Of a DNA stretch of 8,347 bases, positions 1 through 5,299 are shown in pieces (positions within the stretch are counted from its first letter, which is position 1; every line of letters begins with the position of its first letter). The DNA is from an uncultured Collinsella sp. (GTDB lineage: Bacteria > Actinomycetota > Coriobacteriia > Coriobacteriales > Coriobacteriaceae), in assembly GCA_902490095.1 (NCBI GenBank), contig CABUCQ010000088.1:1-8347 (forward strand), written 5' to 3'. Position numbers and translations under genes: made by a program. The notes below the pieces were generated by a model. That model was not told the DNA's origin. It was given only the letters and a program-made list of their open reading frames with translations, and did no database searches.

Positions 1-62
1 CGGTCTTTCATGCAGCAGGGGCTCTCAATGTTTTTATGTCCTGCTCATATCGTCTCTGCCGG

Positions 63-141
63 CAGTGGGGGACAGTCCTTGCAGCTTTTTGCGAAGAGTG
101 TCCCCAGTGACTAGTCGTTTAAGAACGTCCCCAGTGACTAG
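63..141. repeat. REP-like extragenic repeat: stem-loop plus two direct copies of a 15-bp unit
   Basis: The unit GTCCCCAGTGACTAG occurs at 100-114 and again at 127-141, a period of 27 bp. The first copy also forms a stem with the sequence to its left: GGGGACA at 68-74 pairs with TGTCCCC at 99-105, and inside the loop CTT-GCA pairs with TGC-GAAG, giving a long hairpin. This palindrome plus subterminal direct repeats resembles a REP/BIME-type element. The second copy overlaps the stop codon of the HAD gene (minus-strand TAG at 138-140). It may also act as a 3'-end structure for the HAD transcript, but no good U-tract follows the stem. I believe similar units recur in Collinsella-type genomes, but that is memory only. 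Confidence 0.6.
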
Positions 142-980
142 GCGAGGGCGGCCATGATGGTGCGGGCGACGCCGTCGTGGTCGTTGTCGTATTCGGTGAT
201 GGCGTCGGCGACCTCGCGATCTTCGGGCTCGGCGTTGATCATGGCCATGCCGTGGCCCGCTGCCTGCAGCATGGGGATGTCGTTGATGTTGTCGCCGAAC
301 GCCCAGGCGTTGGCGAGACGCTCGCCCAGGTGCTCGCATAGCCACGTGAGGGCCGTACCCTTGGTGGCGCCTTCACCCATGACTTCGATATTCATGGCGT
401 AAGAACGCGTGACCTCAATGCCTCCGAGCGTGTCGAGCACCGCCGCGATGGCATCGCGATCGGCCGGGTCGTGCCAGTACATGGCGATACGTTCGAGCGT
501 CTCGACCTCGTCGATCTTGCTGTCGATATTCATGTCGATCGGCGTTCGTGTGCGCTTGAGCGAAGCCGCGATGTGGGGGTCGCCGCCACAGAACTCATCC
601 AGACGCCCGTATAGCGAGCGGGGGAGGAAGCACTGCCCATCCGCGAAGATATCGAAGGTCACATCGTGGCCGGCGGCAATGCGATGGATGCGGTGGGCAA
701 TGCCACGGTCGAGCGGACGGCTCAAGATGCACGTGGCGCGCGAGGCGTCGGTGGGCGTATCCTCGTCGAGCTGCCAGACGCTGGCGCCGTTGGCACAGAC
801 CGCGTAATGCACGGCGGGATGGGCGAGAATGGGCTCAAAGATGCCCGACAGTGGACGTCCCGTGCAGGGAACAAACTCGATGCCACGACGTGCGAGCTCG
901 TCGAGTATCGCCCAGGTGGCATCGCTCATTTGCTTATCGCTCGTCAGCAGCGTCCCATCCATATCGGAAAACACAATCAT
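138..980 (-). CDS. Cof-type HAD-IIB family phosphatase
   Basis: A 280-aa cytoplasmic hydrolase of the haloacid dehalogenase superfamily, Cof/YidA-like subfamily IIB, probably acting on sugar phosphates or other small phosphometabolites; the substrate cannot be told from sequence. All four HAD motifs are visible: motif I DMDGT at residues 6-10 (nucleophile Asp6, acid/base Asp8), motif II Thr40 in CTGRP, motif III Lys207 in GATKGTAL, and motif IV FGDNINDIPML near 228-238 with Asp230 and Asp234 for Mg2+. The central stretch, about 85-195, is the expected type C2 cap. Length is normal for the family. The ATG is supported by an AAAGGG ribosome site 9 nt upstream. It lies downstream of gltA but behind a strong terminator, so it depends on readthrough or an unseen promoter. 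Its stop codon falls inside an extragenic repeat unit. Confidence 0.93.
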   Translation of the reverse strand: MIVFSDMDGTLLTSDKQMSDATWAILDELARRGIEFVPCTGRPLSGIFEPILAHPAVHYAVCANGASVWQLDEDTPTDASRATCILSRPLDRGIAHRIHRIAAGHDVTFDIFADGQCFLPRSLYGRLDEFCGGDPHIAASLKRTRTPIDMNIDSKIDEVETLERIAMYWHDPADRDAIAAVLDTLGGIEVTRSYAMNIEVMGEGATKGTALTWLCEHLGERLANAWAFGDNINDIPMLQAAGHGMAMINAEPEDREVADAITEYDNDHDGVARTIMAALA

Positions 981-1005
981 TTGATGCAGCCCTTTCTACT
1001 GGCAT

Positions 1006-1044
1006 AAAAAGCGTGGCCGAGGGCGGTGATGCCCTGGCCACGCT
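1006..1044 (-). terminator. Rho-independent terminator of gltA
   Basis: Read on the minus strand, AGCGTGGCC and AGGGC pair across a 6-nt loop with GCCCT and GGCCACGC, interrupted by one bulged base, and the stem is followed directly by TTTTT (complement of 1006-1010). It lies about 25 nt past the gltA stop codon and just upstream of the HAD ribosome site. This is a textbook intrinsic terminator separating the gltA transcript from the HAD gene. Confidence 0.9.
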
Positions 1045-1067
1045 CGAGTTCTATAACGGTCCGCGTC

Positions 1068-2486
1068 CTAGCGGTCGGCGAGCGGCTTGTACTCCAGCGG
1101 CTCGATCACCGGACGATAGGCCGGGCGAATAATACGGTGCGCGCAGAAGAGCTCTTCCATGCGGTGTGCCGACCAGCCGGCCATGCGGGCGACGGCGAAT
1201 AGCGGCGTAAAAAGCGTCTCGGGCACGCCGAGCATTTTGTAAATAAAGCCCGTGTACAGGTCGATGTTGGCGCAGATGGGCTTGGTCATGCCGTGGTCGC
1301 GCATCACCTGCGGGGCCAGGCGCTCGATGCGCTCGATGAGCGCGAACTCCTCGCCCAAGTCCTTCTTGGCTGCCAGCGAGCGCGCGTAATGACGGCAGAC
1401 CTCGGCGCGCGGGTCGCTCAGCGTGTAGACAGCGTGGCCCATGCCGTAGATGAGACCCGTGCCGTCGAAGGCCTGCTTGTCGAGGATCTTGCCCAGATAG
1501 GCTGCGACCTCGTCCTCGTCCTCCCAGTTGGAGACATGCGCGCGGATGTCCTCGTGCATAGACACGACCTTGGCATTGGCACCGCCGTGGCGCGGGCCCT
1601 TGAGCGAGCCGATAGCCGCGGCGTAGGCGGAATACGGGTCGGTGGCCGAAGACGACAGCACGCGGCAAGCGAAGGTGGAGTTGTTGCCGCCGCCGTGCTC
1701 TGCATGCAGCATGAGCATCACGTCGAGCAGCATCGCCTCATCGCGGGTGAACGCCATGCCGCCGCGCAGGACCTGTAGGATGGTCTCGGCGGTGGAGAGA
1801 CCGGGCGTAGGGTGCGGCACGTGAACCTCGGAGCCGCGGCGCTTGGCGACCGAGGCCATATGCGCGAAGGCGGCGATGCGGGGGAGACGGGCGAGCATGG
1901 AGATGGCGACGTCGATTTCATGCTCGGGTGTAATGGCGTCGGGCTCGGCGTCGAAGGCGTAGAGCAGCAGCACGGCGCGCTGAAGCACATTCATGATGCT
2001 CGACGACACCGTGGTCATGGGGAACTCGCGGACGTATTCGTCGCTCAGATGCCTAAAAGCACCCAGGCGTCCGCAAAAACCGTCGAGTTCCTCTTTGGTG
2101 GGCAGCGAGCCCGTGATGAGCAGGTAGGCGACCTCTTCGTAGCCATAGCGATCCTCGGCCTGGGCGTTGTTGACCAGGTCCTCGATGCTGTAGCCACGAA
2201 GCGTGAGTTTGCCCTGATCGGGCACGACCTTTCCGTCGACCTTGTTGTAGCCATGCACATCCGAGATACGGGTGAGACCCGCGACCACGCCCGAGCCGTC
2301 GGCATTGCGCAGGCCGCGCTTGACGTTGTGCTCTACGAACAGGTTCTCGTCGTACGGGGCGGTCGGCAGGCCGTGGTAGAGGTTTTCGCTTTCGGGCGAA
2401 ATCTGACGGCTCGCCTCGTAATCCAGAACCAGGCGGCTCAGGTGATCGTCGAAGCGGTAGTAGATTTTCTTGGCGTCGTAGGCCAT
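1068..2486 (-). CDS. gltA: Citrate synthase
   Basis: A 472-aa citrate synthase that condenses oxaloacetate with acetyl-CoA to citrate and CoA in the cytoplasm, the entry to the (probably partial, glutamate-supplying) TCA branch of an anaerobe. The three catalytic residues are in place: His264 in LHAEHGGGN, His351 in GMGHAVYTL and Asp409 in CANIDLYTG. Substrate-binding elements GPRHGGAN (297-304) and DPR (358-360) are also present. The HAEHGGGNNST form and the roughly 50-residue N-terminal extension are typical of the Firmicutes/Actinobacteria-type enzymes. 2-methylcitrate synthase is an alternative that sequence alone does not exclude, but no prp genes are nearby. The start is supported by AGGAG 6 nt upstream. 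It lies 77 bp downstream of the ACT gene on the same strand, perhaps cotranscribed, and ends at a strong terminator. Confidence 0.95.
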   Translation of the reverse strand: MAYDAKKIYYRFDDHLSRLVLDYEASRQISPESENLYHGLPTAPYDENLFVEHNVKRGLRNADGSGVVAGLTRISDVHGYNKVDGKVVPDQGKLTLRGYSIEDLVNNAQAEDRYGYEEVAYLLITGSLPTKEELDGFCGRLGAFRHLSDEYVREFPMTTVSSSIMNVLQRAVLLLYAFDAEPDAITPEHEIDVAISMLARLPRIAAFAHMASVAKRRGSEVHVPHPTPGLSTAETILQVLRGGMAFTRDEAMLLDVMLMLHAEHGGGNNSTFACRVLSSSATDPYSAYAAAIGSLKGPRHGGANAKVVSMHEDIRAHVSNWEDEDEVAAYLGKILDKQAFDGTGLIYGMGHAVYTLSDPRAEVCRHYARSLAAKKDLGEEFALIERIERLAPQVMRDHGMTKPICANIDLYTGFIYKMLGVPETLFTPLFAVARMAGWSAHRMEELFCAHRIIRPAYRPVIEPLEYKPLADR

Positions 2487-2520
2487 GCGCGCTCCTCTCC
2501 GGTCCGCTTTGGGGCCGCGC

Positions 2521-2543
2521 GCTTGGACGATATGACGTCAAGC
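2521..2543. promoter_or_regulatory. Imperfect dyad between the ACT gene and gltA
   Basis: GCTTG(G)ACG and CGTCAAGC can pair over eight base pairs with one bulged G and a 6-nt loop. The site contains the palindrome TGACGTCA (2533-2540). It sits in the 77-bp gap upstream of gltA. It has no T-tract and is therefore not an intrinsic terminator. It could be an operator for gltA or an mRNA hairpin between the two cistrons. Confidence 0.3.
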
Positions 2544-2563
2544 TGCCCCGAGCGGCTTGTTCG

Positions 2564-2851
2564 CTACAGGCGGTACATAAAGTTAAAAACGTCCTCGCGC
2601 TGGATGGACACGTTGACGCCCGAAAGCTCGCCTGCCTCGGCCAGGGCCTTCTGCAGCTCGGCGAAGTCGAGCTTGGACTCGGCGGTGTCGGCCAGCATGG
2701 TCATGGTGAAGATGTCCTCGATAATGGACTGCGTAATGTCGCGGATGTCGACGTTGGCCTCGCCCAGAACACGGGTGACGCCGGCGACGATGCCGGGGCG
2801 GTTCTTGCCAAGGACGGTGATGACGATACGGGAGGACGAGATCTCGGCCAT
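2564..2851 (-). CDS. ACT domain-containing protein, UPF0237 family
   Basis: A 95-aa single ACT domain. The loop GKNRPGIVAGVTRVLGEA (about 15-32), the VDIRDITQSI strand and the C-terminal QREDVFNFMYRL segment are characteristic of the UPF0237 family, a relative of the regulatory domain of GcvR. ACT domains normally bind amino acids or similar small effectors and dimerise; for this family the ligand and target are not established. The ATG is supported by AAAGGG 7 nt upstream. UPF0237 genes usually sit next to a UPF0210 (PFL-type) gene, but here the following gene is gltA, so the usual partner is missing from this window. The short spacing suggests cotranscription with gltA, which could hint at a link between amino-acid status and citrate synthesis, but this is speculation. 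Confidence 0.9.
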   Translation of the reverse strand: MAEISSSRIVITVLGKNRPGIVAGVTRVLGEANVDIRDITQSIIEDIFTMTMLADTAESKLDFAELQKALAEAGELSGVNVSIQREDVFNFMYRL

Positions 2852-2898
2852 GGGAAACCCTTTCGCGTGATTGCGGCGCGCGCGGGGCGCTCCGCTAC

Positions 2899-2921
2899 GG
2901 TACAGTGTTCATCATTGTACC
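2899..2921. promoter_or_regulatory. Candidate promoter/operator dyad upstream of the ACT gene
   Basis: GGTACAGTG and CATTGTACC form an inverted repeat (9-bp arms, one mismatch, 5-bp centre). On the minus strand the right arm contains TACAAT (2914-2919), a near-consensus -10 box about 63 bp upstream of the ACT start codon. No convincing -35 is seen at 17 bp (GCGCCT). A dyad lying on the -10 box suggests repressor control of the ACT-gltA transcript. The promoter call is tentative. Confidence 0.4.
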
Positions 2922-2929
2922 TGTCTGGC

Positions 2930-3247
2930 GCAAAAAAGGCGCGCTCGCTGCGGCGTTACATGCCTGCAACATGAGCGTAAGGGGGAAGGCCGTACGGGGA
3001 AGAGCCGTCTGGCGCGTGTCCGGCTCGTGTTGGGTTGATTTCCGATCTCAGCCGAACACATTGAGCGGACAGGCCGTTCCCGCAGTCAGCCGAACGCCTC
3101 CGACGGCTGATTCCGAACTGGAAGCGGAGGGCATCCCCGCCCTTCGGTAGGGGATACCGCTCCGCGGCGCATGCCGCGGGCGGCGCCCCTATCGGACCAC
3201 CGTGACCTCAGTTGGGATGGGCCCAGCACTGCCGCGTACTCGGTGAG
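2930..3247. other. Gene-free, hairpin-rich spacer between core genes and the integrase remnant
   Basis: I see no convincing gene in these roughly 320 bp; the open frames here lack family features and ribosome sites. The stretch holds TCAGCCGAAC twice (3048-3057 and 3086-3095). It also holds a 7-bp stem TCAGCCG/CGGCTGA (3086-3092 with 3104-3110), an ATCCCC-GCC/GGT-a-GGGGAT hairpin with a CTTC loop (3133-3155), and a perfect CCGCGGC/GCCGCGG hairpin with a GCAT loop (3162-3179). None is followed by a T-tract on either strand, so they are not standard terminators. Lying downstream of the recombinase remnant, this is where an attachment site or element end would be expected, but no second att copy is visible. 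Confidence 0.5.
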
Positions 3248-3973
3248 CTAGAGCCAACTGTTCGTCTTCACGTCGCGTATGGCGATATTTCGGTCGTCCG
3301 GCTCGGTGATGCCGTAGCCGAACGCCTGGAGCGTCTCGATGGACTCCTGGATCCTCTGTTGGAACATGGGACCCGGATCGACCCTCGGCCCGAGGTGCCC
3401 GCGCCAAAGGCACGGCGTGGCGCGCAGCATGTTATGGATTTTGGAGATGGGCTCGATGTCGGCGTAGACGTTGAGCGTCGCCATGGCGTCCTTGTGGCCG
3501 AGGATCGATTGGAGCGCCTTGATATCGCCGCCTTGGCGGATCCACTGCGTTGCGAACGTGTGGCGAAGGCCGTGGAACGTGATCAGCTCGTCGTTGGTGC
3601 CCATGAGGCCGTTGGTCTCCGAGAACGTCTTGAACGCCCTGCGGATATAGCTTGTCGTCGCGAAGGTCGCGCCCGGCTCCGACAGGATGTAGCAGTCCCC
3701 GATCTCGACCGCCCCGGTAAGGCCGCGCAAGCGCAGCTTTCCGCAGTCGATCTCGTGGGTCTCCTTCAGGAAGGGGAGTAGGCCGACCGGGTCGATGGGG
3801 ATGCCCCTGGCGTCATGGGTCTTGGTGTCCTTGATGAACGAACCCATTCCCTTCGCGTACGCCACCGAGTGTCTGATCGAGATCAGGCCCGTCTCGAAAT
3901 CCACATCGCACCACCGAAGGCCGCAGACCTCGCCGATTCGCATCCCCGTGTGCAGGGCGAGTACGACCGCCCT
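3248..3973 (-). pseudogene. Tyrosine recombinase/integrase, N-terminally truncated (catalytic domain only)
   Basis: The frame is open from directly after the XRE stop codon (3974-3976); its first ATG is at 3943, giving 231 aa. The catalytic domain of a phage/ICE-type tyrosine integrase is intact. The box I arginine lies in HTGMRIGE (Arg2 counted from that ATG). There is a TKT lysine near 41, HGLRH with His124 and Arg127, LGH with His150, and the nucleophile Tyr160 in LNVYAD. The arm-binding and core-binding domains, normally some 150 residues or more, are absent; the reading begins at RAVVLALHTGM. The ATG has no properly spaced ribosome site (GGGG abuts it). It is therefore best read as a deletion remnant of an integrative element, although the domain itself has not accumulated stops or frameshifts, so the truncation may be recent or the piece may be retained. 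Confidence 0.85.
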
Positions 3974-4225
3974 CTAATCCTCGGCGGACCAATCGAGTCC
4001 GAACTCCTTTCGGGCATCCTCTTCGCTCATGACTTCGAGAAGGTCTCCGGGTTGGCAACGAAGGGCGAGGCATAGCTGCTCGAGTGTGTTGAAGCGAATG
4101 CCGCGAATATGCCCTTTTTTAATACGGGACAGGTTCACGGGCGTGGTTCCAATCCTTTCGGCAAGTTCGTTCGAGGAAATCTTTCGCTCGGCCATGATCT
4201 TGTCGAGGCGAACAATTACGGGCAT
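3974..4225 (-). CDS. XRE-family helix-turn-helix regulator, YozG-like
   Basis: An 83-aa Cro/CI-type DNA-binding protein. The five-helix HTH core spans about residues 5-65; SSNELAERIGTTPVNLSRIKKG (about 17-38) is the turn and recognition-helix region, and RFNTLEQLCLALRCQPGDLLEV is the typical continuation in small YozG-type regulators. YozG-like proteins are commonly encoded just after a DUF2975 membrane protein, exactly as here: the gene begins 9 bp after the DUF2975 stop, and its ribosome site AAGGA overlaps that stop codon, implying translational coupling. The likely target is the divergent promoter region at 4748-4867, which carries inverted repeats suited to a dimeric XRE protein. The stop codon TAG is followed in the same frame by the truncated integrase, so the last residues (about WSAED) may derive from a deletion junction. 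Confidence 0.9.
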   Translation of the reverse strand: MPVIVRLDKIMAERKISSNELAERIGTTPVNLSRIKKGHIRGIRFNTLEQLCLALRCQPGDLLEVMSEEDARKEFGLDWSAED

Positions 4226-4234
4226 GGCGTTTCC

Positions 4235-4747
4235 TTACGCAATCTCGTCGGAGTCGAGGTACAGCTCTCGGGCGTACAAGAAGAGCTGGGAAAGCATGAA
4301 CAGGACGATGCCGAGAACCAGAGAGGTCCAATCGAATGATGAAGCGATCTCTTGGGCGCCGACGGCCCCCTCGCCGCCAAACATCGAAACGGAGGTTTTG
4401 AGTGAGCCGGCGTAGAGGCTGGTGGCAGCTTGAACAACGAAGAGAATGCCGAGCACCTTCAAGCATGTCGCAGACCCTTTCTTGAAGGGGTCTCCGCTCT
4501 TGATCGTCCACACGAGAACGGCGCTGAGGATGGTCGTAGCGATACCGATGACGGCAGGGACCAATGTCGAGATCGCAAGGGCTGGATACGCGGGGGAGTC
4601 TGCAATTACAGGGTTGTCGAGCACTTTGATTGCTGGTTTTAAGGAGAACGCCACTTGTGCGATGGCGGTGGCGCAAAGGGCCGCAGAGGCTATCGCACAT
4701 GCGATGCGGAAGGAATGAAGCCGGGGAGTGCGATTGTCGGAACTCAT
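4235..4747 (-). CDS. DUF2975 family four-helix membrane protein (YoaS-like)
   Basis: A 170-aa integral membrane protein with four predicted segments at about 14-32, 56-80, 94-112 and 142-160. Between TM2 and TM3 is GDPFKKGSATCLK, matching the conserved GxPF motif followed by basic residues of DUF2975 proteins. The charged C-terminal end ELYLDSDEIA also fits the family. The biochemical role of the family is unknown; its regular pairing with a YozG-type XRE regulator suggests membrane sensing or sequestration of that regulator, which is an inference. The start is well supported by GGAGG about 7 nt upstream. It is the first gene of a minus-strand pair with the XRE gene and is transcribed away from the peptide/ABC operon across 120 bp, a layout typical of a regulator and its target. 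Confidence 0.85.
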   Translation of the reverse strand: MSSDNRTPRLHSFRIACAIASAALCATAIAQVAFSLKPAIKVLDNPVIADSPAYPALAISTLVPAVIGIATTILSAVLVWTIKSGDPFKKGSATCLKVLGILFVVQAATSLYAGSLKTSVSMFGGEGAVGAQEIASSFDWTSLVLGIVLFMLSQLFLYARELYLDSDEIA

Positions 4748-4784
4748 AATAACCTCCGAAGAATTTAAAAAACTCAGGTTACTT

Positions 4785-4803
4785 TTTAACAGTTTATGTT
4801 AAA
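4785..4803. promoter_or_regulatory. Inverted repeat, candidate XRE operator
   Basis: TTTAACA and TGTTAAA form perfect 7-bp arms around a 5-bp centre GTTTA. The dyad covers the candidate -10 box (TAAACT) of the DUF2975/XRE promoter and directly abuts the candidate -35 box (TTGACT) of the divergent peptide operon. That position would let one bound dimer control both directions. Size and symmetry suit an XRE dimer. Binding by the neighbouring XRE protein is an inference. Confidence 0.5.
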
Positions 4804-4819
4804 TTGACTTTGCCGGCAA
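4791..4819 (-). promoter_or_regulatory. Candidate promoter of the DUF2975/XRE genes
   Basis: On the minus strand there is TTGCCG (complement of 4814-4819), a 17-bp spacer, then TAAACT (complement of 4791-4796), each matching four of six consensus positions. Transcription would begin roughly 40 bp upstream of the DUF2975 start codon. The -10 lies in the centre of the TTTAACA/TGTTAAA dyad, as expected for autoregulation. Confidence 0.45.
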
Positions 4820-4836
4820 GTAATCACAGCATGCTG
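4804..4836 (+). promoter_or_regulatory. Candidate promoter of the peptide/ABC operon, with palindromes
   Basis: TTGACT at 4804-4809 is a good -35 box (five of six). At 17 bp distance only CAGCAT (4827-4832) is found, a poor -10, so the promoter may be weak or need activation. Between and over these boxes are two perfect 10-bp palindromes, TTGCCGGCAA (4810-4819) and CAGCATGCTG (4827-4836). The -35 boxes of the two divergent promoters nearly overlap, so the two transcripts probably compete. Confidence 0.35.
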
Positions 4837-4867
4837 CAACCGAAACCCCTCTAGATTGGAGAGGATT

Positions 4868-5233
4868 ATGTTCAGTACTGTTAAGTCGTGTAAGCTCTTG
4901 GTTTTCCTCGGCCTCGCTCTTTGTCTGTTGCTGCCGGGAGCCCCCGCTTTTGCGGATACCCCGATGCCTCCTTCCCAGGAGAGCAGCCAGTGTGCCCTCG
5001 TTGAGCCCCTCGGGTATACGGACGACGTCGTCGATACCTACTGGAGCTACAGCTGTCCTCGCGGCGTAAGCGGGCACAGCATCTCGATGTTCAACATCTC
5101 TTACAAGACGATCTCCTACCGAAATGGCTATCGCCGATTCGCGCATCATAGGGAATCCCGCCTCGCTGCAATGTGCTCCTGTGGTGTTCTTGGCACAACT
5201 GATAAATGGCAATTTGTCTATAGCACCTACTAG
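4868..5233 (+). CDS. Secreted four-cysteine peptide, candidate lactococcin 972-like bacteriocin
   Basis: A 121-aa precursor. Residues 1-29 are a classic signal peptide: Lys6 and Lys9, a hydrophobic core LLVFLGLALCLLL, and AFA before the predicted cut at Asp30, giving a mature chain of about 92 residues. The mature part has four cysteines (42, 63, 103, 105), is rich in Tyr, Ser, His and Arg, and ends in KWQFVYSTY. There is no lipobox and no double-glycine leader, so export is probably Sec-dependent. Its C-terminal TDKWQFVYSTY resembles the end of lactococcin 972 (TEKASFYYNFW, from memory), and both families are followed by a large multi-pass protein and an ATPase. That family lacks cysteines, so the relation is tentative; a signalling or effector peptide is the main alternative. 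The ATG at 4868 is preferred over an upstream in-frame TTG (4856) because GGAGAGG lies 3-9 nt before it. Confidence 0.8.
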   Translation: MFSTVKSCKLLVFLGLALCLLLPGAPAFADTPMPPSQESSQCALVEPLGYTDDVVDTYWSYSCPRGVSGHSISMFNISYKTISYRNGYRRFAHHRESRLAAMCSCGVLGTTDKWQFVYSTY

Positions 5234-5243
5234 ATGCGAGGAA

Positions 5244-5266
5244 GGGCCGAGCATTTTGTTCGGCTC
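5244..5266 (+). other. Intercistronic stem-loop between the peptide and permease genes
   Basis: GGGCCGAGC and GTTCGGCTC pair over nine positions (two G-U) around the loop ATTTT. The hairpin starts about 10 nt after the peptide stop codon and is followed by CCTCTGTTCC rather than a T-run. It may protect the 3' end of a peptide-only mRNA or attenuate transcription so that peptide is made in excess of transporter. Its position argues against translation of the permease from the upstream ATG at 5234. Confidence 0.5.
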
Positions 5267-5299
5267 CTCTGTTCCGACTGGATGAGGTTAAGGTTGGCG

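Noticed and set aside
34..345. 103-aa minus-strand open frame over the repeat and the HAD 3' end
   Set aside because: Its composition is Arg/His-rich, as expected for an off-frame reading of GC-rich coding DNA, and it overlaps the well-supported HAD gene.
1812..2870. 352-aa plus-strand open frame antisense to gltA and the ACT gene
   Set aside because: It lies opposite two genes with clear catalytic or family motifs, shows no domain of its own, and long antisense frames are common in GC-rich coding DNA.
2905..3150. 81-aa plus-strand frame in the spacer upstream of the ACT gene
   Set aside because: There is no ribosome site or recognisable domain, and it runs through several hairpins and repeats.
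3190..3245. tRNA-like stretch near CCTCAGTTGGGATGGG that might have been an att site
   Set aside because: There is a D-loop resemblance only; no GGTTCGAATCC-like T-arm, no closing acceptor stem and no anticodon arm can be found.
4856..4867. Upstream in-frame TTG as start of the secreted peptide
   Set aside because: It would place the GGAGAGG ribosome site inside the coding region and leave the TTG without one; ATG 4868 fits much better.
4799..5254. 151-aa minus-strand open frame opposite the secreted peptide gene
   Set aside because: The plus strand has a good ribosome site and a signal peptide; the minus reading has neither.
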